From the NCBI GenBank assembly GCA_963750255.1, contig CAVVPZ010000006.1, positions 868,001 through 932,000 on the forward strand: a stretch of DNA of 64,000 nt, given 5' to 3'. The stretch is from DATLED01 sp963750255 (lineage in GTDB: Bacteria > Actinomycetota > Acidimicrobiia > Acidimicrobiales > CADCTF01). The notes beneath the pieces were generated by a model. The model worked only from the letters and a program-made list of their open reading frames with translations. It was not told the DNA's origin and searched no databases. Shown in pieces: positions 25,820 to 34,270 of the stretch. The position numbers and the translations under genes are program-made. Numbering within the stretch: position 1 is the first letter of the stretch; each line of letters opens with the position of its first letter.

Positions 25820-27328
25820 ATGACGGAACCAGATCACCAGCCCCGCCGCTCCGAGGACACGCTGACCGTCGGGTACGCGGGCGAGTCCGAGGCCATCAGC
25901 GTCCCCTGGCCGATCCTGCTCCGACATCGCCTCACGGCCCGAGCTCAGGGCAGCGACCGCTTCCGCTGGTGGGTGCTCTGGACGGTGCTGGCCGGACTGT
26001 TCAGCGTCAACGTGACGTTCACGATCTTTGCCGTCGCCCTGCCCCGAATCGCTCGGGATTTCGACACCAGTACCAACACCCTCACGTGGGTCATCACGGG
26101 GCCGCTGCTGGCCTTCGGGATCGTGGCGCCGGTGCTCGGCAAGATCGGCGACCTCAAGGGTCATCGGCGGACCTACCTCCTCGGGCTCGCCGGCGCCTCC
26201 GTCTTCGCCGCGTTGAGTGCGCTGGCGTGGAGTGCGACAGCGCTCATCGTCATCCGCACGCTCAGCGCGCTCGAGGGTGCAGCCACCGGTGCCTCGTCGA
26301 TGGCGCTGATCTTCAGCGAGTTCGACCGTGACGACCGCGTCAAAGCGATGGGTTGGTGGTCGTTGGTCGGCGCCGGCGGCCCCGTCATCGGCGTGGCCGT
26401 CGGTGGCCCGTTGATCGAACTGGTCGGGTGGCGGTGGATCTTCGTCGGTCAGGTACCGCTCACCCTTGCCGCGCTCGGGTTGGCGTTCGCGGTGTTGCGC
26501 GAGACCCCGGCCGGTCCACGGCACCGCCTGGATTGGGCGGGGGCCGCCACGCTCGCGCTCGGGGTCACGTCGATGCTCTTTGCCCTCAACCGGGGACCCG
26601 AATGGGGCTGGGCGGCCCCGGCGGTGGTCGGTGGCTTCTTGCTCGGCCCGCTCTCCCTGGTCGCCTTCGTCGCCGTCGAGCGCCGCGCCGCCGAGCCGCT
26701 CCTCCCCCTCGCCATCATCCGGCGTCGGAACTTCTCGCTGCCCATCGGGGCCCAGATGTTCTCCAACTTCGCCTACATGGGTGGGTTCATCTTGGCGCCG
26801 ACGTTGCTGGCCCGGATGTTCGGCTACGGCGAGAGCAAGATCGGGTTCTTCGTGCTCGCCCGCCCGCTCACGTTCTCCATCGCCGCTCCCGTCGCGGGTT
26901 ACCTCGCCGTGCGGCTCGGCGAGCGGACGGCGGCCGTGGCCGGCACCCTCGCCGTCGTGGGCTCGATGTTGGCCTTTGCCGCGGTCAACCCCGATTCCAG
27001 CGACGTCTTCATCATCGGCGCGCTCGCGCTGTCAGGAGTCGGGTTGGGCATGGCTTCGCCATCGATCAGCTCGAGCGTCGCCAACTCCGTCGACGAGGAA
27101 CAGCTCGGCATCGCCAGCGCGGCCCAGCAGCTCGTGACCCAAGTCGGCGTCGTCGCCGGAATCCAGTTGATGAGCACGATCCAGGCGGCCCGCGAGCCGG
27201 CCGACGGACTCGTTGGCAGCTTCCGCGCCGCGTACCTGCTGGGCGCTGCTGTCTGCGGTCTCGGCGTGCTGTGCGCCATGTTCCTCCGAAGCGCCGAGCG
27301 CGAGACCATGGTGGCCCGGGCCGGTTAG
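25820..27328 (+). CDS. Major facilitator superfamily transporter (DHA2-like)
   Basis: A 502-aa multidrug-type transporter. After a ~50-residue cytosolic N-terminus come about 14 membrane helices, with LPRIARDFDTST after the first helix, LGKIGDLKGHRRTYLLG (motif A) after the second or third, and motif C-like GGPVIGVAVGGPLIELVGWRWIF, as in EmrB/QacA proton antiporters. The C-terminal half includes SSVANSVDEEQLGIASAAQQL. The ATG at 25820 is chosen because upstream sequence is Arg/Cys-rich and non-membrane. The substrate is unknown. The end overlaps the convergent SCP2 gene by 4 bases. Confidence 0.88.
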   Translation: MTEPDHQPRRSEDTLTVGYAGESEAISVPWPILLRHRLTARAQGSDRFRWWVLWTVLAGLFSVNVTFTIFAVALPRIARDFDTSTNTLTWVITGPLLAFGIVAPVLGKIGDLKGHRRTYLLGLAGASVFAALSALAWSATALIVIRTLSALEGAATGASSMALIFSEFDRDDRVKAMGWWSLVGAGGPVIGVAVGGPLIELVGWRWIFVGQVPLTLAALGLAFAVLRETPAGPRHRLDWAGAATLALGVTSMLFALNRGPEWGWAAPAVVGGFLLGPLSLVAFVAVERRAAEPLLPLAIIRRRNFSLPIGAQMFSNFAYMGGFILAPTLLARMFGYGESKIGFFVLARPLTFSIAAPVAGYLAVRLGERTAAVAGTLAVVGSMLAFAAVNPDSSDVFIIGALALSGVGLGMASPSISSSVANSVDEEQLGIASAAQQLVTQVGVVAGIQLMSTIQAAREPADGLVGSFRAAYLLGAAVCGLGVLCAMFLRSAERETMVARAG

Positions 27329-27726
27329 GCGGTGATGGCCTGAACCTGGCGTTGTACGTCGAGTGCGGCGGCGTCGGGAGCGGCCGACTGCATTGCCATC
27401 AGCTTGGCCAGGTCGCCCTCGACCTTGATGTGTCCGGCCATGAAGGCCTGCATCCCGGCCTGTGCGTTGCCCTCGACGAAGATGGCCTTGGCGATCTCAT
27501 AGGGCACCCGGATGGTGACCTCGGCCTCGTCCATGTGGCCGACATCCATCTGCATGGATCCACTGGAGGAATCCATGTGCGCGTCGATCGGTCCGTCGCC
27601 GAAGGGCACGTCGATGATCACCATGTTCATCTTGATGTCGGGGATGCCGCCCGCCCCTCCCGCATCGTCGTAGATCGTGCGGGCGGCGTCGATCCATTCG
27701 GGGCTGAGAAACGGGTGTGCAGGCAC
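27325..27726 (-). CDS. SCP2 sterol-carrier-domain protein
   Basis: A 133-aa single-domain SCP2-like protein, a fold with a hydrophobic tunnel for acyl-CoA or sterol ligands. Features include FLSPEWIDAARTIYDD at the N-terminus, VTIRVPYEIAKAIFVEGN, and MQAFMAGHIKVEGDLAKLMAM, the classic G.I.V.GD....L SCP2 ending. GTG 27726 lies six bases after TAGCCT on the minus strand (27738-27733), another leaderless start. It sits 16 bases downstream of the TetR gene, same strand, and may be part of the same lipid-related unit. Confidence 0.88.
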   Translation of the reverse strand: MPAHPFLSPEWIDAARTIYDDAGGAGGIPDIKMNMVIIDVPFGDGPIDAHMDSSSGSMQMDVGHMDEAEVTIRVPYEIAKAIFVEGNAQAGMQAFMAGHIKVEGDLAKLMAMQSAAPDAAALDVQRQVQAITA

Positions 27727-27742
27727 GCCCGCAGGCTATCCG

Positions 27743-28402
27743 TCAGCCCCGCCCGGCGAGGTCGGACAGTGTGCCTGCCGCCGCCGTCTTGGCCACCTCG
27801 TCGGAGGCGGCCAGTGCGCGCACGACGAAGCGACCGGCGAACTCGGCCAACTCGTCGACCGTGCGGTCGATCCGTCCGGTGCGGTGCAGGCTGGCGAACG
27901 ACGACACCGTCGCCACCACGCCCCAGGCCAACATCAGCGGGTCGTCGTCGCGGATCAAGCCGAGCTCGATGCCCTCGGCGATGTGACGGGCCGTGTCGTG
28001 GGCGTGCACGTCTCCGCCCGCCCGCAACTGCTTGCGCAAAGGACCGTCGAGCGACTCGAGATCGACGATGGAGTACAGACGCCGGTGCTCGGCCATGAAC
28101 CGGATGGTGGACTCGGTGCCCTGGCGAATGCGGATCAGGGGATCGGTCGAGACGTCGATGGCCTCGCCCTGTTGCTGGCGCATCCGCTGGCGGGTCAGCT
28201 CGACGAGCTCGCGGAACACGGCCTCCTTGTTTTCGAAGTACCAGTAGAAGAGCCCTTTGGCCACCCCTGCCGATCGGACGATGTCGATGACCCTCGTTTC
28301 GGCATAGCCGCGCTCGGCGAACAACTCGGCGGCGTGGTCGAGAAGCTCCTGTTTGCGCTCCTGTCCCTGACGGGTCAGGCGTCGATCGGTGTCGATGGTC
28401 AT
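27743..28402 (-). CDS. TetR-family transcriptional regulator
   Basis: A 219-aa repressor-type regulator. The N-terminal DNA-binding domain is clear (ELLDHAAELFAERGYAETRVIDIVRSAGVAKGLFYWYFENKEAVF). The C-terminal ligand domain is helical and unassigned. It is divergent from a ferredoxin-hydrolase pair, with a perfect 8-bp inverted repeat in the 90-base spacer that is probably its operator. SCP2 downstream suggests a lipid or sterol-type ligand, which is inference only. Confidence 0.9.
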   Translation of the reverse strand: MTIDTDRRLTRQGQERKQELLDHAAELFAERGYAETRVIDIVRSAGVAKGLFYWYFENKEAVFRELVELTRQRMRQQQGEAIDVSTDPLIRIRQGTESTIRFMAEHRRLYSIVDLESLDGPLRKQLRAGGDVHAHDTARHIAEGIELGLIRDDDPLMLAWGVVATVSSFASLHRTGRIDRTVDELAEFAGRFVVRALAASDEVAKTAAAGTLSDLAGRG

Positions 28403-28444
28403 CGGGGCTCCCCAGGCTCGCCGTTGCCCCGCATCGGACCACGT

Positions 28445-28464
28445 CCTTGACCACGCGGTCAAGG
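28445..28464. promoter_or_regulatory. Perfect inverted repeat, likely TetR operator
   Basis: CCTTGACC and GGTCAAGG flank ACGC, a perfect 8-bp palindrome in the divergent tetR-ferredoxin spacer. It covers the expected -35 region of the ferredoxin gene, whose TACGAT -10 hexamer is at 28480-28485, so a bound repressor would block polymerase. Confidence 0.65.
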
Positions 28465-28479
28465 GCGGGAGGCCCCGAC

Positions 28480-28485
28480 TACGAT
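28480..28485 (+). promoter_or_regulatory. -10-like hexamer for the ferredoxin gene
   Basis: TACGAT ends seven bases before ATG 28493, so the transcript would be leaderless. It lies just downstream of the palindromic operator candidate. Confidence 0.55.
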
Positions 28486-28492
28486 CGAGGTC

Positions 28493-28807
28493 ATGAGCGC
28501 CGCCACCCGCGTCGAGCGTCTCGAGGCCCGAGAGCGCAACCCCAAGTGGAAGCACGCACCGTTCCGCATCGAGATGTCGGAGTGCATCAACTGCGATACG
28601 TGTCTGCGCCACTGCCCACCGCAGTTCGGCGCCATCTTCAACCACGGCATCGACGTCATCATCATCCCCGAGCTGTGCTCGGGCTGTAACAAGTGCCTGC
28701 CTCCGGTCTGCCCGGTCGACTGCATCTACGAGGATCCCGACTGGGAGCCGGCCTCCGAGGAGTGGTGGGCCGAGCCCCTCGAGAACGAGGATCCCTACGT
28801 CCGATGA
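28493..28807 (+). CDS. Ferredoxin with two 4Fe-4S cluster motifs
   Basis: A 104-aa electron carrier. The first cluster motif is CINCDTCLRHCPPQFG and the second is CSGCNKCLPPVCPVDC; the second has one extra residue between its third Cys and the CP. A conserved C-terminal tail DPDWEPASEEWW follows. Small dicluster ferredoxins donate electrons to reductases or oxygenases; the partner is not evident. Its stop overlaps the hydrolase start by ATGA. Probably repressed by the divergent TetR protein. Confidence 0.9.
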   Translation: MSAATRVERLEARERNPKWKHAPFRIEMSECINCDTCLRHCPPQFGAIFNHGIDVIIIPELCSGCNKCLPPVCPVDCIYEDPDWEPASEEWWAEPLENEDPYVR

Positions 28808-29559
28808 CGGCCCCCGTGCTTCCCGGTGCGGAGCCGTTCTCGGCTGAGGGTGACGACCGTGGCGTCCTCGTCGTCCACGGCTTCACTGGGAACCCCCAGT
28901 CGATGCGGGGCCTCGCCGAGGCATTCGCCGGGGCAGGGTTCACGGTCGAGTTGCCCCTCCTGCCGGGGCACGGCACGTCCATCGACGACATGGTCGAGAC
29001 ATCGTGGAGCGACTGGTCATCGGCGGCCGAGGCCGCCTATCAATCCCTGGCTGGCCGCACCAAGACGGTCGTCGTCGCCGGACTCTCCATGGGCGGCACG
29101 TTGGCCACTTGGCTGGCGGCCGAGCACCCCGAGATCGTCGGCGTGGTGGCGGTCAACCCCGCCATAGAGCCGGCCGGCGCAGAACTGATCGACATCCTCC
29201 GCCAGACGGTCGAGGGCGGCACTTCCGTCATGCCGGCCATCGGCAACGACGTCGCCGATCCCGACCAACGGGAGCTTGCCTATGACGGCATGCCCGTGGC
29301 GGCGCTGATCTCGTTGCTCGAGGCCCAAGACGCGTTGGCGCCCCGCCTCGGTTCGATCACGTGTCCCACGTTGCTCTTCACCAGCCGCCAAGACCACGTG
29401 GTTCCGCCGGCGTCGTCCGACTTCCTGGCCGAACGGGTCGGTGGGTCGGTCGAGCGGATCTTCCTGGAGCGGTCGTTCCACGTGGCCACCCTCGACTACG
29501 ACCGGGCCGAGATCGAGAAGCGGGCCGTCGACTTCGCCACCACGGTCAGCGCCTCCTGA
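28804..29559 (+). CDS. Alpha/beta hydrolase (carboxylesterase / monoacylglycerol-lipase-like)
   Basis: A 251-aa serine hydrolase. The oxyanion strand is VLVVHGFTGNPQSM, the nucleophile elbow GLSMGG (Ser at about residue 97), the acid Asp in SRQDHVVPP, and the catalytic His in RSFHVATLDYD. The short lid and PGHGTS motif match thermostable carboxylesterases of the Est30 type. It is translationally coupled to the ferredoxin gene. Confidence 0.88.
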   Translation: MTAPVLPGAEPFSAEGDDRGVLVVHGFTGNPQSMRGLAEAFAGAGFTVELPLLPGHGTSIDDMVETSWSDWSSAAEAAYQSLAGRTKTVVVAGLSMGGTLATWLAAEHPEIVGVVAVNPAIEPAGAELIDILRQTVEGGTSVMPAIGNDVADPDQRELAYDGMPVAALISLLEAQDALAPRLGSITCPTLLFTSRQDHVVPPASSDFLAERVGGSVERIFLERSFHVATLDYDRAEIEKRAVDFATTVSAS

Positions 29560-29567
29560 CCCACCGG

Positions 29568-29573
29568 TAGGCT
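29568..29573 (+). promoter_or_regulatory. -10-like hexamer before gatC
   Basis: TAGGCT ends nine bases before ATG 29583, slightly further than the usual 6-7 here. It is probably the promoter of gatCAB. Confidence 0.4.
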
Positions 29574-29582
29574 CCGCCTGCC

Positions 29583-29888
29583 ATGGCTTCTCAGAAGATC
29601 ACCGCCGACGACGTCCGCCACGTCGCCCGACTGGCCCGACTCGACGTCACCGACGCCGAGGTCGAGTTGTTCGCCGGCCAGCTCGCCGCCGTTCTCGAAC
29701 ACGCCGAGGACGTCGAAGCGCTCGATACCGCCGGCGTTCCTCCGACAGCTCATCCGCTCCCGTTGGTCAACGTCCTGCGCGATGACGTGCCGCGGCCCGG
29801 CGTCGACCGTGACGAGGTCCTGGCGATGGCGCCGGCGGCCGAAGACGGTCGCTTCCGGGTGCCCAAGATCCTCACCGAGGCCCCGTGA
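29583..29888 (+). CDS. gatC: Asp/Glu-tRNA(Asn/Gln) amidotransferase subunit C
   Basis: The small subunit that clamps GatA to GatB in the amidotransferase. It is 101 aa with the typical ITADDVRHVARLARLDVTDAE start and DVPRPGVDRDEVLAMAP ending. First gene of gatCAB; it overlaps gatA by 4 bases (GTGA). Confidence 0.95.
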   Translation: MASQKITADDVRHVARLARLDVTDAEVELFAGQLAAVLEHAEDVEALDTAGVPPTAHPLPLVNVLRDDVPRPGVDRDEVLAMAPAAEDGRFRVPKILTEAP

Positions 29889-31306
29889 CCGCCCTCGACC
29901 TCGCCGCCGCCGTCACCGCCGGCGAGCGCACTGCTCGCAGCGTGATCGACGAGTATCTCGCCACCATCGAGGCGGGCGACGGTGCCATTCACGCCTTCAA
30001 TCTGGTGACCGCCGACGAAGCCCGAGCCGAGGCCGACGCCCTCGATCGCCGCATCGCGGCGGGGGAGCGGCCCGGACCGTTGGCGGGAGTGCCCGTCGCC
30101 CTCAAGGACAATCTCTGCACGCAGGGCATCCCGACCACGTGCTCGTCTCGGATACTGGAGGGATGGCGTCCGCCATACTCCGCCACCGTCGTCGAGCGGC
30201 TTCGCGCCGCCGGCGCCATCCCGATCGGCAAAACCAACCTCGACGAGTTCGCCATGGGCTCGTCGACGGAGAACTCCGCCTTCGGGCCGACCCGCAACCC
30301 CCGCGATCCCAGTCGAGTTCCCGGCGGGTCGAGCGGCGGGTCGGCGGCGGCCGTTGCCGCCGGTTTTGCGCCCCTGGCCCTCGGATCCGACACGGGTGGC
30401 TCCATCCGCCAGCCCGCCGCCCTGTGCGGTGTCGTCGGGGTCAAACCGACCTACGGAGCGGTCTCGCGCTACGGCCTGATCGCCTTCGCCAGCAGCCTCG
30501 ACCAGATCGGACCCTTCGCTGAGACGGTGGCTGACGCCGCCGCCCTCCTCGAGGCCATCGGCGGTCACGATCCCCTCGACTCGACGTCGATCCCCGAGCC
30601 CGCCGCCGATCTCTCGGGTGTGCTCGATGGCGGCGTCGACGGCCTCCGCATCGGCATCGTTCGCGAACTGATGGATGGCATCGACGCCGATGTCCTGGCC
30701 CGAATGCACGAGGCGGCCGAAGCACTCGCGTCGGCAGGAGCGACCGTCGAGGAGGTCTCGGTCCCCGCCACCATCTACGGCTTGTCGGCCTATTACCTCA
30801 TTGCCCCGGCCGAAGCATCGAGCAACCTCGCCCGCTACGACGGCGTGCGTTACGGGCTTCGCGTCGAGGCCGACGACATCACGACGATGTACGGCGCCAC
30901 CCGCGCCGAGGGCTTTGGACCCGAGGTCAAGCGGCGCATCATGCTCGGCACCTATGCACTGTCGGCGGGGTACTACGACGCCTACTACGGCCAGGCCCAG
31001 CGGGTTCGCACGTTGATCATCCGTGACTTCGACGCCGCCTACCAGCGATTCGACGCACTCTTGTCGCCCACGGCGCCGACCACGGCGTTCGCCTTCGGCG
31101 CCAAGACCGAGAACCCACTGGCGATGTACCTGTCCGACGTCTGCACCATCCCGTCGAACCTGGCCGGCCATCCGGCGATGTCGGTGCCCTTCGGCACCGG
31201 CGACGACGGGCTTCCTGTCGGTGTGCAGGTGATGGCCAACGCGCTGGGCGAGCCCGTGATGTTCCGGGTGGCAGCCGCCATCGAAGCCGCAGGAGGACGA
31301 CGCTGA
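29885..31306 (+). CDS. gatA: Asp/Glu-tRNA(Asn/Gln) amidotransferase subunit A
   Basis: The 473-aa amidase subunit that releases ammonia from glutamine and channels it to GatB. The amidase-signature triad is present: Lys in VPVALKDNLCTQG (about K77), the cis-Ser in SDTGGSIRQPAA, and the Ser nucleophile in the same loop; PGGSSGGSAAAVAAG is the Gly/Ser-rich signature. The C-terminal part (LSPTAPTTAF) is normal. GTG start overlaps the gatC stop; the stop overlaps gatB by one base. Confidence 0.95.
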   Translation: MTALDLAAAVTAGERTARSVIDEYLATIEAGDGAIHAFNLVTADEARAEADALDRRIAAGERPGPLAGVPVALKDNLCTQGIPTTCSSRILEGWRPPYSATVVERLRAAGAIPIGKTNLDEFAMGSSTENSAFGPTRNPRDPSRVPGGSSGGSAAAVAAGFAPLALGSDTGGSIRQPAALCGVVGVKPTYGAVSRYGLIAFASSLDQIGPFAETVADAAALLEAIGGHDPLDSTSIPEPAADLSGVLDGGVDGLRIGIVRELMDGIDADVLARMHEAAEALASAGATVEEVSVPATIYGLSAYYLIAPAEASSNLARYDGVRYGLRVEADDITTMYGATRAEGFGPEVKRRIMLGTYALSAGYYDAYYGQAQRVRTLIIRDFDAAYQRFDALLSPTAPTTAFAFGAKTENPLAMYLSDVCTIPSNLAGHPAMSVPFGTGDDGLPVGVQVMANALGEPVMFRVAAAIEAAGGRR

Positions 31307-32730
31307 TGTCGGAGTGGGAGACCGTGATCGGCCTCGAAGTGCATTGCGAACTCCGCACCGAGACCAAGCTCTTTTGTTCGTGCCGCAACGCGTTCGGCGA
31401 CGAACCCAACACCAACATCTGCCCGGTGTGCCTCGGCCTCCCCGGTTCGCTCCCGGTGCTCAACCGCCAGGCCGTCGACTACGCCATGCGCATCGGACAA
31501 GCGCTCGGCTGCGAGATCCGCCCGAGCATCTTCCACCGCAAGAACTACTTCTATCCCGACATGCCCAAGGACTACCAGACCTCGCAGTTCGACGAGCCCA
31601 TCAACGTCGACGGCTCGATCGAGTTGCCGTCAGGTGAGCGGATCGGCGTCGAGCGGGCCCACATGGAAGAAGACACGGGCAAGACATCGCACGTCGGCGG
31701 CGACGGTGGTCGCATCCACGGCGCCGACCACTCGTTGGTCGACTACAACCGCGCCGGCGTGCCCTTGGTCGAGATCGTGAGTCGGCCCGACCTCCGCTCG
31801 GCCGACGACGCCAAGGCCTACGTGAGCGAACTGCGGGCCATCCTCGTGGCCACCGGTGCGTCCGACGGCAAGATGGAAGAGGGCTCGTTGCGGGTCGACG
31901 CCAACGTCTCGGTCCGCAAGGTGGGCGACGAGGCGTTCGGGACGCGCTGTGAGATCAAGAACATGAACTCGCTGCGTTCGCTCGGCCGGGCCATCGAATA
32001 CGAGGCCAGCCGCCAGATCGCGATGATCGGCGACGGCGAGCGGATCGTGCAGGAGACACGCCACTGGAGCGAGGACGAGGGCCGCACGTCGTCGATGCGA
32101 TCGAAGGAAGAGGCGTTCGACTACCGCTACTTCCCCGAGCCCGATCTCGTGCCGGTGGCTCCGGATCGAGCGTGGCGCGACGCCGTGCGCGACGGACTCC
32201 CGCCGATGCCGGCCGAGCGGCGGGCGACGTTGGCCGCCGCCGCCGGCGTCACTCCCTCCGAGGTGGCCCTGCTCGTCGAACTCGACCTCGACGGACTGGT
32301 CGGCCAGGCGATCGAGGCCGGCGCCGATCCCCGACGGGCCATCAACCGAGCGGCCAACGAGATCGCCGCCGACCTCGCCAATGCCAGCCGGCTCACGCCT
32401 TCGTCATTCGCCAAGGTCGTCTCGCTGGAGACCGACGGGGCGTTGACGGCCACCCAAGCAAAGACCGTGCTGGCCGCGTTGCTGGCCGGCGAGGGTGACG
32501 ACCCCGAGGCCATCGCCGCCGCTCGCGGCTTCGAGGCAATGGACTCCTCAGCCCTCGAGGCGACCGTCGACGACGTCATCGCCGCCAACCCCGACGCATT
32601 CGAGAAGTTCAAGGGTGGCGACGCCAAGGTCTCGGGGATGCTCGTGGGCCAAGTGATGAAGAAGACAGCGGGCAAGGCCGACGGCAAGGCCGTCACCGCC
32701 CTCCTCCGCCAGCGGGCCGGGCTGTCCTAG
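31306..32730 (+). CDS. gatB: Asp/Glu-tRNA(Asn/Gln) amidotransferase subunit B
   Basis: The 474-aa kinase/transamidase subunit that phosphorylates and amidates mischarged Glu-tRNA-Gln or Asp-tRNA-Asn. It begins VIGLEVHCELRTETKLFC; zinc-cradle residues are in CSCRNAF ... CPVCLGLPG, and HRKNYFYPDMPKDYQ, RAHMEEDTGK and DYNRAGVPL are conserved. The C-terminal YqeY/tail domain (GQVMKKTAGKAD) is complete. It implies the organism makes Gln-tRNA or Asn-tRNA indirectly. It ends 4 bases from the convergent nitroreductase remnant. Confidence 0.96.
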   Translation: MSEWETVIGLEVHCELRTETKLFCSCRNAFGDEPNTNICPVCLGLPGSLPVLNRQAVDYAMRIGQALGCEIRPSIFHRKNYFYPDMPKDYQTSQFDEPINVDGSIELPSGERIGVERAHMEEDTGKTSHVGGDGGRIHGADHSLVDYNRAGVPLVEIVSRPDLRSADDAKAYVSELRAILVATGASDGKMEEGSLRVDANVSVRKVGDEAFGTRCEIKNMNSLRSLGRAIEYEASRQIAMIGDGERIVQETRHWSEDEGRTSSMRSKEEAFDYRYFPEPDLVPVAPDRAWRDAVRDGLPPMPAERRATLAAAAGVTPSEVALLVELDLDGLVGQAIEAGADPRRAINRAANEIAADLANASRLTPSSFAKVVSLETDGALTATQAKTVLAALLAGEGDDPEAIAAARGFEAMDSSALEATVDDVIAANPDAFEKFKGGDAKVSGMLVGQVMKKTAGKADGKAVTALLRQRAGLS

Positions 32731-32734
32731 CGCT

Positions 32735-33432
32735 TCACGGCGTCGGGCCGCGTTCGCGTTCGGCGCCTGATCCGGTGAAGCGGGTGCCCGGAGGGTCGAC
32801 CGCCCATGGTGCGGCGTCGTCCCACCGGTCCTCGAAGACGAGTTCGGGCAGCGGACGCCGGCGGACGGGACCGTGCCCTCCGCCCATCGGACGTCCGAGC
32901 GGGATGGTGGCGGCGATGGCGACACCGTCGGGGATCTCGAGCATCTCGCGCAGCGCGCCCTCGACGAACGAGTGCCACATCGTGATCACCCCGCCGTAGC
33001 CGAGGGCGCGGGCGGCCAGCAGCAGGTTCTGGCAGGCGGGGTAGACGGAGGCGCCCTCGGTGGGGTGCGGGTCGCGGTAGCGCTGCAGGCAGGGGAGCAC
33101 GACGACGGGCACCTCCTCGAAGTGGTCGACGAAGTGCTGCATCGCCGCCGCCGTCCTCGCGCGCGGCGAATTGGCCGTCGGCCGCGTCGTAGTTGTCGGC
33201 CGACGACTTCGATGACCACCCTCGGCGAAACGCCTGGCCGAGCAGCGCCTTGGCCTCGACGGCCCGAGGCCCGTCGCGTAGCACGAGGAAGCGGAACGGC
33301 TGGCGATTCGACCCCGACGGGCGCCCGGGTGGCGGCGAAGAACATCCGGGCCAGGTCGTCGTCGGGGATCGGATCGGGACGGAGGCGTCGGATGGCCCGC
33401 GTCGTCGCCATCCCCTCCAACAGGTCGACCAT
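32735..33432 (-). pseudogene. Nitroreductase-family FMN protein, two frameshifts
   Basis: Joined across three frames this is a ~230-aa nitroreductase: MATTRAIRRLRPDPIPDDDLARMFFAATRAPSGSNRQPFRFLV in pieces (FMN-binding Arg-Arg and Ser-Asn), then GVITMWHSFVEGALREML and the GxP-type IAATIPLGRP ending. The frame breaks near 33319-33321 (one extra base in a GGG/CCC run) and near 33168-33172 (one extra base). Both lie between well-conserved stretches, so sequence error is likely. The ATG at 33432 is taken; ATG 33411 is possible. Confidence 0.7.
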
Positions 33433-33482
33433 CCCCGGACCCTACCGACTCCCCATTGGAGTGGCCCCTGCGGTCGTCATCC

Positions 33483-33558
33483 CCCGTTGCGGTGGCCGAA
33501 ACGGACACCGTTTCGGCCACCGCAACGGGTTTGAACGACCGGAACGGCCACACCAACG
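33483..33558. repeat. 76-bp dispersed repeat, copy A, with perfect hairpin
   Basis: This 76-bp element matches 51636-51711 over its full length without gaps (about 60 of 76 positions). Its ends form a 13-bp imperfect terminal inverted repeat (33485-33497 with 33546-33558). In this copy the first 47 bases (33483-33529) form a perfect 22-bp palindrome around a 3-base loop ACA. It fills most of the 133-base gap between the ABC permease stop and the nitroreductase start. Confidence 0.7.
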
Positions 33559-33565
33559 CGGAGGG

Positions 33566-34270
33566 TCAGCGGACGTCGATGCGGCGGAGGGCGTAGGTGG
33601 TGACGCCGACGCCGGCGAGGGCGACGAGAACGGTCACGGCGAGGGCGACGGGAGTGCTCGAAGCGAGAGTTTGGGGAGTGTGGTCGCCCACGCGGTTGAG
33701 GATGGACCGTGCGTAGACGAGCACCGACAGGCGGGCCGGACCGACGCCGCTGCGTGCTACGAACCCCTCCCAGATGAGGACGTAGGCCAGTCCCCATGCC
33801 AGCGCTCGGCGCACCACGAGCCCGAGGGCGAGGAAGATGCCCGAGTAGGCGGCGGCGGCGGCCAGCGAAGACACCGCAGCGCCGACGATGAGCGGCCGAC
33901 CGAGTCCGGTCGCCGCCGCCGCCAGCACGGTCGGGACCACGGCGAACGGGATGGCGACGGAGAGCGCGGCCAGAGCGGCAGCGGCCACGATCTTGAGGCG
34001 GGCGATGGGCCGGTGCCACAGATAGACGAGGGTGCCGTCCTCGGCCGGGTCCCCGAGGGCGGCGGACGCGAACACGAGCGCCGTCAAGGGCACCAGGAGG
34101 CCGAGTCCGTAGCCGCCGACGAACCCGAACGCCGCGTCAGCCTTGTCGGAGGGATTGGCTCGTCCGAGGGCAAAGCCGAGGAGAATGCCGATGGCGGCCA
34201 CGGTGCCGAGGGCGGCCATGCGACCGCGCGTCGCCTGCGTGCGAAGGATGAGGCGGAAGACGGCGGTCAC
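33566..34270 (-). CDS. ABC-2 type transporter permease
   Basis: A 234-aa membrane protein with six predicted helices and a VYLWHRPIARLKIV loop after the second helix, typical of ABC-2 exporters. It is the last gene of a four-gene operon (ATPase, permease, ATPase, permease). It overlaps the preceding ATPase gene by 4 bases (ATGA) and presumably pairs with it. The substrate is unknown. Confidence 0.85.
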   Translation of the reverse strand: MTAVFRLILRTQATRGRMAALGTVAAIGILLGFALGRANPSDKADAAFGFVGGYGLGLLVPLTALVFASAALGDPAEDGTLVYLWHRPIARLKIVAAAALAALSVAIPFAVVPTVLAAAATGLGRPLIVGAAVSSLAAAAAYSGIFLALGLVVRRALAWGLAYVLIWEGFVARSGVGPARLSVLVYARSILNRVGDHTPQTLASSTPVALAVTVLVALAGVGVTTYALRRIDVR

